A stretch of DNA of 64,000 nt from Loripinus fragilis (Eukaryota; Mollusca; Bivalvia; Lucinida; Lucinidae). Below, piece after piece: positions 46,401 to 60,130 of this stretch (its first letter is position 1; each line of letters starts with the position of its first letter). A model generated the notes under the pieces. The model saw only the letters and a program-made list of their open reading frames with translations. It did not search any database and was not told where the DNA came from. Both the position numbers and the translations under genes were made by a program. The stretch lies in contig OZ026521.1 in assembly GCA_964019695.1 (NCBI GenBank), positions 37,942,939 through 38,006,938 of the forward strand, given 5' to 3'.

Positions 46401-47555
46401 CAAAACAGGATGAAATTTTGACATTTTCTCAATGTTCTCCAAAATTCATAAAACTTACAGAAGTTATTTGAAACACCACCAGAAACATGCATGTGAAATT
46501 AAAGGCAGTTCGGAGAAGTTACAATTTTTGATGGAAAATTGCCTACAGAGCCGGACCTTAAAAACAGTATGAAATTTAGACATTTTCTCAATGTTCTCCA
46601 AAATTCATGAAACTTACAAAAGTTATTGGAATCACCACCAGAAACATGCATGTGAAATTTGAGGCAGTTTGGAGAAGTTACAATTTTTGATGGAAAAATG
46701 CCTATGACGCCGGACCTTCAAAACAGGATGAAATTTTGACATTTTCTCAATGTTCTCCAAAATTCATGACACTTACAGAATTTATTGGAATCACCACCAG
46801 AAACATGCATGTGAAATTTGAGCCAGTTTGGAGAAGTTATAATTTTTGACAGAAAAATGCCTACAGCGCCGGAACTTCAAAATAGAATGAAATTTTGACA
46901 TTTTCTCAATGTTCTCCAAAATTCATGAAACTTACAGAATTCATTGGAATCACCACTAGAAATATGCATGTGAAATTTGAGGCAGTTTGGAGAAGTTACA
47001 ATTTTTGATGGAAAATGCCTACAGCGCCGGACCTTAAAAACAGTATGAAATTTAGACATTTTCTCAATGTTCTCCAAAATTCATGAAACTTACAGAAGTT
47101 ATTGGAATCAACACTAGAAACATGCATGTGAAATTTGAGGCAGTTCGGAGGTTACAATTTTTGACAGAAAAATGCTGACAGCGCTGGACCTTCAAAACAG
47201 GATGAAATTTTGACATTTTCTCAATGTTCTCCAAAATTCATGACACTTACAGAAGTTATTGGAATCACCACCAGAAACATGCATGTGAAATTTGAGGCAG
47301 TTCGGAGGTTACAATTTTTGACAGAAAAATGCTGACAGCGCTGGACCTTCAAAACAGGATGAAATTTTGACATTTTCTCAATGTTCTCCAAAATTCATGA
47401 AACTTACAGAATTTATTGGAATCACCACCAGAAACATGCATGTGAAATTTGAGGCAGTTCGGAGAAGTTACAATTTTTGACAGAAAAATGCCTACAGCGC
47501 CGGGCCTTTAAAACAGGATGAAATTTAGACATTTTCTCAATGTTCTCCAAAATTC
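43430..47555 (+). repeat. 26-monomer-type domain, divergent copy
   Basis: Starts at the same marker (AATTTTCTACAG, then a monomer shortened at ATGGCACAG) as 47,556 and 51,678. The first ~1.5 kb follows the same order. Then 44,760-46,400 follows a block seen again at about 55,540-57,300 and 58,080-59,900. Confidence 0.75.
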
Positions 47556-50500
47556 ATGAAACTTACAGAAGTTATTGGAATCACCACCAGAAACATGCAT
47601 GTGAAATTTGAGGCAGTTTGGAGAAGTTACAATTTTCTACAGAAAAATTCCAACAGTGCCAGACCTTCAAAACAGGATGAAATTTTGACATTTTCTCCAT
47701 GTTCTCCAAAATTCATGGCACAGAATTTATTGAAATCACCACCAGAACATGCATGTGAAATTTGAGGCAGTTTGGAGAAGTTACAATTTTTGACAGAAAA
47801 ATGCTGACAGCGCCGGACCTTCAAAACAGGATGAAATTTTGAGATTTTCTCAATGTTCTCCAAAATTCATGAAACTTACAGAAGTTATTGGAATCACCAC
47901 CAGAAACATGCATGTGAAATTTGAGGCAGTTTGGAGAAACTACAATTTTCAACAGAAAAATGCTGACAGTGCCGGACCTTCAAAACAGGATGAAATTTAG
48001 ACATTTTCTCAATGGTTCTCCAAAATTCATGAAACTTACAGAATTTATTGGAATCACCACCAGAAACATGCATGTGAAATTTGAGGCAGTTCGGAGAAGT
48101 TACAATTTTTGACGGAAAAATGCCTACAGTCTCGGACCTTCAAAACAGGATGAAATTTTGACATTTTCTCAATGTTCTCCAAAATTCATGACACTTACAG
48201 AATTTATTGAAATCACCACCAGAAACATGCATGTGAGATTTGAGGCAGTTTGGAGAAGTTACAATTTTTGACAGAAAAATGCCTACAGCGCCGGACCTTC
48301 AAAACAGTATGAAATTTTGAGATTTTCTCAATGTTTTCCAAAATTCATGAAACTTACAGAAGTTATTGGAATCACCACCAGAAACATGCATGTGAAATTT
48401 GAGGCAGTTCAGAGAAGTTACAATTTTTGATGGAAAATGCCGACAGTGCCGGACCTTCAAAACAGGATGAAATTTTGACATTTTCTCAATGTTCTCCAAA
48501 ATTCATAAAACTTCCAGAATTTATTGGAATCACCACCAGAAACATGCATGTGAAATTTGAGGCAGTTCGGAGAAGTTACAAATTTTGACGGAAAAATGTC
48601 TACAGCGCCGGACCTTCAAAACAGGATGAAATTTTGACATTTTCTCAATGTTCTCCAAAATTCATAAAACTTCCAGAATTTATTGGAATCACCACCAGAA
48701 ACATGCATGTGAAATTTGAGGCAGTTCGGAGAAGTTACAATTTTTGATGGGAAAATGCCTACAGCGCCGGACCTTAAAAACAGTATGAAATTTAAACATT
48801 TTCTCAATGTTCTCCAAAATTCATGAAACTTACAGAATTTATTGAAATCACCACCAGAAACATGCATGTGAAATTTGAGGCAGTTCGGAGGTTAGAATTT
48901 TTGACAGAAAAATGCTGACAGCGCTGGACCTTCAAAACAGGATGAAATTTTGACATTTTCTCAATGTTCTCCAAAATTCATGAAACTTACAGAATTTATT
49001 GGAATCACCACCAGAAACATGCATGTGAAATTTGAGGCAGTTTGGAGAAGTTACAATTTTTGACAGAAAAATGCCTACAGCGCCGTACCTTCACAATTGG
49101 ATGAAATTTTGACATTTTCTCAATGTTCTCCAAAATTCATGAAACTTACAGAATTTATTGGAATCACCACCAGAAACATGCATGTGAAATTTGAGGCAGT
49201 TTGGAGAAGTTACAATTTGTGACGGAAAAATGCCTACAGCGCCGGACCTTAAAAACAGGACGAAATTTAGACATTTTCTCTAAGTTCTCCAAAATTAATG
49301 AACCTTACAGAAGTTATTGGAATCACCACCAGAAACATGCATGTGAAATTTGAGGCAGTTTGGAGAAGTTACAATTTTTGACAAAAAAATGCCTACAGCG
49401 CCGGACCTTTAAAACAGGATGAAATTTAGACATTTTCTCAATGTTCTCCAAAATTCATGAAACTTACAGAAGTTATTTGAATCACCACCAGAAACATGCA
49501 TATGAAATTTGAGGCAGTTTGGAGGTTACAATTTTTGATGGAAAAATGCCTACAGGGCCGACCCTTCAAAATAGGATGAAATTTTGACATTTTCTCAATG
49601 TTCTCCAAAATTCATGAAACTTACAGAATTTATTGGAATCACCACCAGAAACATGCATGTGAAATTTGAGGCAGTTCGGAGGTTACAATTTTTGACAGGA
49701 AAAGGCTGACAGCGCTGGACCTTCAAAACAGGATGAAATTTTGACATTTTCTCAATGTTCTCCAAAATTCATGAAACTTACAGAATTTATTGGAATCACC
49801 ACCAGAAACATGCATGTGAAATTTGAGGCGGTTTGGAGAAGTTACAATTTTTGATGGAAAAATGCCTATGACGCCAGACCTTCAAAACAGGATGAAATTT
49901 TGACATTTTCTCAATGTTCTCCAAAATTCATGACACTTACAGAATTTATTGGAATCACCACCAGAAACATGCATGTGAAATTTGAGGCAGTTTGGAGAAG
50001 TTATAATTTTTGACAGAAAAATGCCTACAGCGCCGGACCTTCAAAATAGAATGAAATTTTGACATTTTCTCAATGTTCTCCAAAATTCATGACACTTACA
50101 GAATTTATTGGAATCACCACCAGAAACATGCTTGTGAAATTTGAGGCAGTTTGGAGAAGTTACAATTTTTGATAGAAAAATGCCTACAGCGCCGGACCTT
50201 AAAAACAGTATGAAATTTAGACATTTTCTTTATGTTCTCCAAAATTCATGAAACTTACAGAATTCATTGGAATCACCACTAGAAACATGCATGTGAAATG
50301 TGAGGCAGTTTGGAGAAGTTACAATTTTTGATGGAAAAATGCTTACAGCGCCGGACCTTAAAAACAGTATGAAATATAGACATTTTCTTTATGTTCTCCA
50401 AAATTCATGAAACTTACAGAATTCATTGGAATCACCACTAGAAACACGCATGTGAAATGTGAGGCAGTTTGGAGAAGTTACAATTTTTGATGGAAAAATG

Positions 50501-51677
50501 CCTACAGCGCCTGACCTTCAAAACAGGATGAAATTTTGACATTTTCTCAATGTTTTCCAAAATTCATGACACTTACAGAATTTATTGGAATCACCACCAG
50601 AAACATGCATGTGAAATTTGAGGCAGTTTGGAGAAGTTACAATTTTTGACAGAAAAATGCCTACAGCGCTGGACCTTCAAAACAGGATGAAATTTTGAGA
50701 TTTTCTCAATGTTCTCCAAAATTCATGAAACTTACAGAAGTTATTGGAATCACCACCAGAAACATGCAAGTGAAATTTGAGGCAGTTCGGAGAAGTTACA
50801 ATTTTTGATGGAAAATGCCGACAGCGCCGGACCTTCGAAACAGTATGAAATTTTGACATTTTCTCAATGTTCTCCAAAATTCATGAAACTTACAGAACTT
50901 ATTGGAATCACCACCAGAAACATGCATGTGAAATTTGAGGCAGTTCGGAGAAGTTACAATTTTTGATGGAAAAATGCCTACAGCGCCGGACCTTTAAAAC
51001 AGGATGTAATTTAGACATTTTCTCAATGTTCTCCAAAATTCATGACACTTACAGAATTTATTGGAATCACCACCAGAAACATGCATGTGAAATTTGAGGC
51101 AGTTTGGAGAAGTTCTAATTTTTGACGGAAAAATGCCTACAGCGCCGGACCTTCAAAATTGGATGAAATTTTGACATTTTCTCAATGTTCTCCAAAATTT
51201 ATGAAACTTACAGAATATATTGGAATCACCACCAGAAACATGCATGTGAAATTTGAGGCAGTTTGGAGAAGTTACAATTTTTGACAGAAAAATGCCTACA
51301 GCGCCGGACCTTCAAAATAGGATGAAATTTTGACATTTTCTCAAAGTTCTCCAAAATTCATGAAACTTACAGAATTTATTGGAATCACCAAAAAAAACAT
51401 GCATGTGAAATTTGAGGCGGTTCGGAGAAGTTACAATTTTTGATGGAAAAATGTCTACAGCGCCGGACCTTCAAAACAGGATGAAATTTTGACATTTTCT
51501 CAATGTTCTCCAAAATTCATGACACTTACAGAATTTATTGGAATCACCACCAGAATCATGCATGTGAAATTTGAGGCAGTTTGGAGAAGTTATAATTTTT
51601 GACAGAAAAATGGCTACAGCGCTGGACCTTCAAAACAGGATGAAATTTAGACATTTTCTCAATGTTCTCCAAAATTC
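47556..51677 (+). repeat. 26-monomer higher-order repeat (about 4,122 bp), copy 1
   Basis: Matches the following copy throughout, including GCCTATGACGCC (49,866 / 53,988), TTTTCTTTATGTTCTCC (50,225 / 54,346), CTTGTGAAATTT and TCACCAAAAAAAACATG (51,386 / 55,507). Confidence 0.88.
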
Positions 51678-54600
51678 ATGAAACTTACAGAAGTTATTGG
51701 AATCACCACCAGAAACATGCATGTGAAATTTGAGGCAGTTTGGAGAAGTTACAATTTTCTACAGAAAAATTCCGACAGTGCCAGACCTTCAAAACAGGAT
51801 GAAATTTTGACATTTTCTCCATGTTCTCCAAAATTCATGGCACAGAATTTATTGAAATCACCACCAGAATATGCATGTGAAATTTGAGGCAGTTTGGAGA
51901 AGTTACAATTTTTGACAGAAAAATGCTGACAGCGCTGGACCTTCAAAACAGGATGAAATTTTGAGATTTTCTCAATGTTCTCCAAAATTCATAAAACTTA
52001 CAGAAGTTATTGGAATCACCACCAGAAACATGCATGTGAAATTTGAGGCAGTTTGGAGAAACTACAATTTTCAACAGAAAAATGCCGACAGTGCCGGACC
52101 TTCAAAACAGGATGAAATTTAGACATTTTCTCAATGGTTCTCCAAAATTCATGAAACTTACAGAATTTATTGGAATCACCACCAGAAACATGCATGTGAA
52201 ATTTGAGGCAGTTCCGAGAAGTTACAATTTTTGACGGAAAAATGCCTACAGTCTCGGACCTTCAAAACAGGATGAAATTTTGACATTTTCTCAATGTTCT
52301 CCAAAATTCATGACACTTACAGAATTTATTGAAATCACCACCAGAAACATGCATGTGAGATTTGAGGCAGTTTGGAGAAGTTACAATTTTTGACAGAAAA
52401 ATGCCTACAGCGCCGGACCTTCAAAACAGGATGAAATTTTGAGATTTTCTCAATGTTCTCCAAAATTCATGAAACTTACAGAAGTTATTGGAATCACCAC
52501 CAGAAACATGCATGTGAAATTTGAGGCAGTTCAGAGAAGTTACAATTTTTGATGGAAAATGCCGACAGTGCCGGACCTTCAAAACAGGATGAAATTTTGA
52601 CATTTTCTCAATGTTCTCCAAAATTCATAAAACTTCCAGAATTTATTGGAATCACCACCAGAAACATGCATGTGAAATTTGAGGCAGTTCGGAGAAGTTA
52701 CAATTTTTGACGGAAAAATGTCTACAGCGCCGGACCTTCAAAACAGGATGAAATTTTGACATTTTCTCAATGTTCTCCAAAATTCATAAAACTTCCAGAA
52801 TTTATTGGAATCACCACCAGAAACATGCATGTGAAATTTGAGGCAGTTCGGAGAAGTTAAAATTTTTGATGGAAAATGCCTACAGCGCCGGACCTTAAAA
52901 ACAGTATGAAATTTAGACATTTTCTCAATGTTCTCCAAAATTCATGAAACTTACAGAATTTATTGAAATCACGACCAGAAACATGCATGTGAAATTTGAG
53001 GCAGTTCGGAGATTAGAATTTTTGACAGAAAAATGCTGACAGCGCTGGACCTTCAAAACAGGATGAAATTTTGACATTTTCTCAATGTTCTCCAAAATTC
53101 ATGAAACTTACAGAATTTATTGGAATCACCACCAGAAACATGCAAGTGAAATTTGAGGCAGTTTGGAGAAGTTACAATTTTTAATGGAAAAATGCCTACA
53201 GCGCCGGACCTTCACAATTGGATGAAATTTTGACATTTTCTCAATGTTCTCCAAAATTCATGAAACTTACAGAATTTATTGGAATCACCACCAGAAACAT
53301 GCATGTGAAATTTGAGGCAGTTTGGAGAAGTTACAATTTGTGACGGAAAAATGCCTACAGCGCCGGACCTTAAAAACAGGACGAAATTTAGACATTTTCT
53401 CTAAGTTCTCCAAAATTCATGAACCTTACAGAAGTTATTGGAATCACCACCAGAAACATGCATGTGAAATTTGAGGCAGTTTGGAGAAGTTACAATTTTT
53501 GACAGAAAAATGCCTACAGCGCCGGACCTTTAAAACAGGATGAAATTTAGACATTTTCTCAATGTTCTCCAAAATTCATGAAACTTACAGAAGTTATTTG
53601 AATCACCACCAGAAACATGCATGTGAAATTTGAGGCAGTTTGGAGGTTACAATTTTTGATGGAAAAATGCCTACAGGGCCGACCCTTCAAAATAGGATGA
53701 AATTTTGACATTTTCTCAATGTTCTCCAAAATTCATGAAACTTACAGAATTTATTGGAATCACCACCAGAAACATGCATGTGAAATTTGAGGCAGTTCGG
53801 AGGTTACAATTTTTGACAGGAAAAGGCTGACAGCGCTGGACCTTCAAAACAGGATGAAATTTTGACATTTTCTCAATGTTCTCCAAAATTCATGAAACTT
53901 ACAGAATTTATTGGAATCACCACCAGAAACATGCATGTGAAATTTGAGGCGGTTTGGAGAAGTTACAATTTTTGATGGAAAAATGCCTATGACGCCAGAC
54001 CTTCAAAACAGGATGAAATTTTGACATTTTCTCAATGTTCTCCAAAATTCATGACACTTACAGAATTTATTGGAATCACCACCAGAAACATGCATGTGAA
54101 ATTTGAGGCAGTTTGGAGAAGTTATAATTTTTGACAGAAAAATGCCTACAGCGCCGGACCTTCAAAATAGAATGAAATTTTGACATTTTCTCAATGTTCT
54201 CCAAAATTCATGACACTTACAGAATTTATTGGAATCACCACCAGAAACATGCTTGTGAAATTTGAGGCAGTTTGGAGAAGTTACAATTTTTGATAGAAAA
54301 ATGCCTACAGCGCCGGACCTTAAAAACAGTATGAAATTTAGACATTTTCTTTATGTTCTCCAAAATTCATGAAACTTACAGAATTCATTGGAATCACCAA
54401 AAAAAACATGCATGTGAAATGTGAGGCAGTTTGGAGAAGTTACAATTTTTGATGGAAAAATGCTTACAGCGCCGGACCTTAAAAACAGTATGAAATATAG
54501 ACATTTTCTTTATGTTCTCCAAAATTCATGAAACTTACAGAATTCATTGGAATCACCACTAGAAACACGCATGTGAAATGTGAGGCAGTTTGGAGAAGTT

Positions 54601-55765
54601 ACAATTTTTGATGGAAAAATGCCTACAGCGCCTGACCTTCAAAACAGGATGAAATTTTGACATTTTCTCAATGTTTTCCAAAATTCATGACACTTACAGA
54701 ATTTATTGGAATCACCACCAGAAACATGCATGTGAAATTTGAGGCAGTTTGGAGAAGTTACAATTTTTGACAGAAAAATGCCTACAGCGCTGGACCTTCA
54801 AAACAGGATGAAATTTTGAGATTTTCTCAATGTTCTCCAAAATTCATGAAACTTACAGAAGTTATTGGAATCACCACCAGAAACATGCAAGTGAAATTTG
54901 AGGCAGTTCGGAGAAGTTACAATTTTTGATGGAAAATGCCGACAGCGCCGGACCTTCGAAACAGTATGAAATTTTGACATTTTCTCAATGTTCTCCAAAA
55001 TTCATGAAACTTACAGAACTTATTGGAATCACCACCAGAAACATGCATGTGAAATTTGAGGCAGTTCGGAGAAGTTACAATTTTTGATGGAAAAATGCCT
55101 ACAGCGCCGGACCTTTAAAACAGGATGTAATTTAGACATTTTCTCAATGTTCTCCAAAATTCATGACACTTACAGAATTTATTGGAATCACCACCAGAAA
55201 CATGCATGTGAAATTTGAGGCAGTTTGGAGAAGTTCTAATTTTTGACGGAAAAATGCCTACAGCGCCGGACCTTCAAAATTGGATGAAATTTTGACATTT
55301 TCTCAATGTTCTCCAAAATTTATGAAACTTACAGAATATATTGGAATCACCACCAGAAACATGCATGTGAAATTTGAGGCAGTTTGGAGAAGTTACAATT
55401 TTTGACAGAAAAATGCCTACAGCGCCGGACCTTCAAAATAGGATGAAATTTTGACATTTTCTCAAAGTTCTCCAAAATTCATGAAACTTACAGAATTTAT
55501 TGGAATCACCAAAAAAAACATGCATGTGAAATTTGAGGCGGTTCGGAGAAGTTACAATTTTTGATGGAAAAATGTCTACAGCGCCGGACCTTCAAAACAG
55601 GATGAAATTTTGACATTTTCTCAATGTTCTCCAAAATTCATGACACTTACAGAATTTATTGGAATCACCACCAGAATCATGCATGTGAAATTTGAGGCAG
55701 TTTGGAGAAGTTATAATTTTTGACAGAAAAATGGCTACAGCGCTGGACCTTCAAAACAGGATGAA
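51678..55765 (+). repeat. 26-monomer higher-order repeat, copy 2
   Basis: Partner of 47,556-51,677 with few differences. One is notable: the monomer near 54,390 has CCAAAAAAAACATG where copy 1 (near 50,275) has CCACTAGAAACATG. Confidence 0.88.
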
Positions 55766-57971
55766 ATTTTGAGATTTTCTCAATGTTCTCCAAAATTCAT
55801 GAAACTTACAGAAGTTATTGGAATCACCACCAGAAACATGCATGTGAAATTTGAGGCAGTTCTGAGAAGTTACAATTTTTGACGGAAAAATGCCTACAGC
55901 GCCGTACCTTAAAAACAGGATGAAATTTAGACATTTTCTTAATGTTCTCCAAAATTCATGAAACTTACAGAAGTTATTGGAATCACCACCAGAAACATGC
56001 ATGTGAAATTTGAAGCAGTTTGGAGAAGTTACAATTTTTGACGGAAAAATGCCTACAGCGCCGGACCTTCAAAACAGGATGAAATTTTGAAATTTTCTCA
56101 ATGTTTTCCAAAATTCATGACACTTACAGAATTTATTGAAATCACCACCAGAAACATGCATGTGAAATTTGAGGCAGTTTGGAGAAGTTACAATTTTTGA
56201 CAGAAAAATGCCTACAGCGCCTAACCTTCAAAACAGGATGAAATTTTGACATTTTCTCAATGTTCTCCAAAATTCATGAAACTTACAGAATTTATTGAAA
56301 TCACCACCAGAAACATGCATGTGAAATTTGAGGCAGTTTGGAGAAGTTACAATTTTTGACGGAAAAATGCCTACAGCGCCGTCCCTTAAAAACAGGATGA
56401 AATTTTGACATTTTCTCAATGTTCTCCAAAATTCATGAAACTTACAGAAGTTATTGGAATCACCACCAGAAACTTGCATGTGAAATTTGAGGCAGTTTGG
56501 AGAAGTTACAATTTTCGACGGAAAAATGCCGACAGCGCCGGACCTTCAAAACAGGATGAAATTTAGACATTTTCTCAATGGTTCTCCAAAATTCATGAAA
56601 CTTACAGAATTTATTGGAATCACCACCAGAAACATGCATGTGAAATTTGAGGCAGTTCGGAGAAGTTACAATTTTTGACGGAAAAATGCCTACAGTCTCG
56701 GACCTTCAAAACAGGATGAAATTTTGACATTTTCTCAATGTTCTTCAAAATTCATGACACTTACAGAATTTATTGAAATCACCACCAGAAACATGCATGT
56801 GAGATTTGAGGCAGTTTGGAGAAGTTACAATTTTTGACAGAAAAATCCCTACAGCGCCGGACCTTCAAAACAGGATGAAATTTTGAGATTTTCTCAATGT
56901 TCTCCAAAATTCATGAAACTTACAGAAGTTATTGGAATCACCACCAGAAACATGCATGTGAAATTTGAGGCAGTTCAGAGAAGTTACAATTTTTGATGGA
57001 AAATGCCGACAGTGCCGACCCTTCGAAACAGGATGAAATTTTGACATTTTCTCAATGTTCTCCAAAATTCATAAAACTTCCAGAATTTATTGGAATCACC
57101 ACCAGAAACATGCATGTGAAATTTGAGGCAGTTCGGAGAAGTTACAATTTTTGACGGAAAAATGTCTACAGCGCCGGACCTTCAAAACAGGATGAAATTT
57201 TGACATTTTCTCAATGTTCTCCAAAATTCATAAAACTTCCAGAATTTATTGGAATCACCACCAGAAACATGCATGTGAAATTTGAGGCAGTTCGGAGAAG
57301 TTACAATTTTTGATGGAAAATGCCTACAGCGCCGGACCTTCAAAACAGGATGAAATTTTGACATTTTCTCAATGTTCTCCAAATTCATGAAACTTACAGA
57401 ATTTATTGAAATCACCACCAGAAACATGCATGTGAAATTTGAGGCAATTTGGAGAAGTTACAATTTTTGACGGAAAAATGCCTACAGCGCCGGACGTTCA
57501 AAATAGGATGAAATTTTGACATTTTCTCAATGTTCTCCAAAATTCATGAAACTTACAGAAGTTATTGGAATCACCACCAGAAACATGCATGTGAAATTTG
57601 AGGCAGTTTGGAGAAGTTACAATTTTTGACGGAAAAATGCCGACAGCGCCAGACCTTCAAAACAGGTTGAAATTTTGACATTTTCTCAATGTTCTCCAAA
57701 ATTCATGAAACTTACAGAAGTTATTGGAATCACCACCAGAAACATGCATGTGAAATTTGAGGCAGTTCTGAGAAGTTACAATTTTTGACGGAAAAATGCC
57801 TACAGCGCCGTACCTTAAAAACAGGATGAAATTTAGACATTTTCTTAATGTTCTCCAAAATTCATGAAACTTACAGAATTTATTGGAATCACCACCAGAA
57901 ACATGCATGTGAAATTTGAAGCAGTTTGGAGAAGTTACTATTTTTGACGGAAAAATGCCTACAGCGCCGGA
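55430..57971 (+). repeat. 16-monomer higher-order repeat (about 2,542 bp), copy 1
   Basis: Begins at a monomer with TTCTCAAAGTTCTCC and TCACCAAAAAAAACATG, which recurs at 57,972. Later markers ATTCCAAAT-type and CAGTCTCGGACC recur in order. It overlaps the end of the 26-monomer domain, so the two periodicities are interlocked rather than cleanly separated. Confidence 0.82.
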
Positions 57972-60130
57972 CCTTCAAAATAGGATGAAATTTTGACATT
58001 TTCTCAAAGTTCTCCAAAATTCATGAAACTTACAGAATTTATTGGAATCACCAAAAAAAACATGCATGTGAAATTTGAGGCGGTTCGGAGAAGTTACAAT
58101 TTTTGATGGAAAAATGTCTACAGCGCCGGACCTTCAAAACAGGATGAAATTTTGACATTTTCTCAATGTTCTCCAAAATTCATGACACTTACAGAATTTA
58201 TTGGAATCACCACCAGAATCATGCATGTGAAATTTGAGGCAGTTTGGAGAAGTTATAATTTTTGACAGAAAAATGGCTACAGCGCTGGACCTTCAAAATA
58301 GGATGAAATTTTGAGATTTTCTCAATGTTCTCCAAAATTCATGAAACTTACAGAAGTTATTGGAATCACCACCAGAAACATGCATGTGAAATTTGGGGCA
58401 GTTCTGAGAAGTTACAATTTTTGACGGAAAAATGCCTACAGCGCCGGACCTTAAAAACAGGATGAAATTTAGACATTTTCTTAATGTTCTCCAAAATTCA
58501 TGAAACTTACAGAAATTATTGGAATCACCACCAGAAACATGCATGTGAAATTTGAAGCAGTTTGGAGAAGTTACAATTTTTGACGGAAAAATGCCTACAG
58601 CGCCGGACTTTCAAAACAGGATGAAATTTTGACATTTCCAAAATTCATGACACTTACAGAATTTATTGAAATCACCACCAGAAACATGCATGTGAAATTT
58701 GAGGCAGTTTGGAGAAGTTACAATTTTTGACAGAAAAATGCCTACAGCGCCTAACCTTCAAAACAGGATGAAATTTTGACATTTTCTCAATGTTCTCCAA
58801 AATTCATGAAACTTACAGAATTTATTGAAATCACCACTAGAAACATGCATGTGAAATTTGAGGCAGTTTGGAGAAGTTACAATTTTTGACGGAAAAATGC
58901 CTACAGCGCCGGACCTTAAAAACAGGATGAAATTTAGACATTTTCTCAATGTTCTCCAAAATTCATGAAACTTACAGAAGTTATTGGAATCACCACCAGA
59001 AACTTGCATGTGAAATTTGAGGCAGTTTGGAGAAGTTACAATTTTCGACGGAAAAATGCCGACAGCGCCGGACCTTCAAAACAGGATGAAATTTAGACAT
59101 TTTCTCAATGGTTCTCCAAAATTCATGAAACTTACAGAATTTATTGGAATCACCACCAGAAACATGCATGTGAAATTTGAGGCAGTTCGGAGAAGTTACA
59201 ATTTTTGACGGAAAAATGCCTACAGTCTCGGACCTTCAAAACAGGATGAAATTTTGACATTTTCTCAATGTTCTTCAAAATTCATGACACTTACAGAATT
59301 TATTGAAATCACCACCAGAAACATGCATGTGAGATTTGAGGCAGTTTGGAGAAGTTACAATTTTTGACAGAAAAATCCCTACAGCGCCGGACCTTCAAAA
59401 CAGGATGAAATTTTGAGATTTTCTCAATGTTCTCCAAAATTCATGAAACTTACAGAAGTTATTGGAATCACCACCAGAAACATGCATGTGAAATTTGAGG
59501 CAGTTCAGAGAAGTTACAATTTTTGATGGAAAATGCCGACAGTGCCGGACCTTCGAAACAGGATGAAATTTTGACATTTTCTCAATGTTCTCCAAAATTC
59601 ATAAAACTTCCAGAATTTATTGGAATCACCACCAGAAACATGCATGTGAAATTTGAGGCAGTTCGGAGAAGTTACAATTTTTGACGGAAAAATGTCTACA
59701 GCGCCGGACCTTCAAAACAGGATGAAATTTTGACATTTTCTCAATGTTCTCCAAAATTCATAAAACTTCCAGAATTTATTGGAATCACCACCAGAAACAT
59801 GCATGTGAAATTTGAGGCAGTTCGGAGAAGTTACAATTTTTGATGGAAAATGCCTACAGCGCCGGACCTTCAAAATAGGATGAAATTTTGACATTTTCTC
59901 AATGTTCTCCAAAATTCATGAAACTTACAGAAGTTATTGGAATCACCACCAGAAACATGCATGTGAAATTTGAGGCAGTTTGGAGAAGTTACAATTTTTG
60001 ACGGAAAAATGCCGACAGCGCCAGACCTTCAAAACAGGTTGAAATTTTGACATTTTCTCAATGTTCTCCAAAATTCATGAAACTTACAGAAGTTATTGGA
60101 ATCACCACCAGAAACATGCATGTGAAATTT
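57972..60130 (+). repeat. 16-monomer higher-order repeat, copy 2
   Basis: Follows copy 1 with two changes. A 12-base loss occurs at about 58,632-58,640 (GACATTTCCAAAATTC), and the monomer at about 57,345-57,503 of copy 1 is missing. Correspondence is lost near 60,130. Confidence 0.82.
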
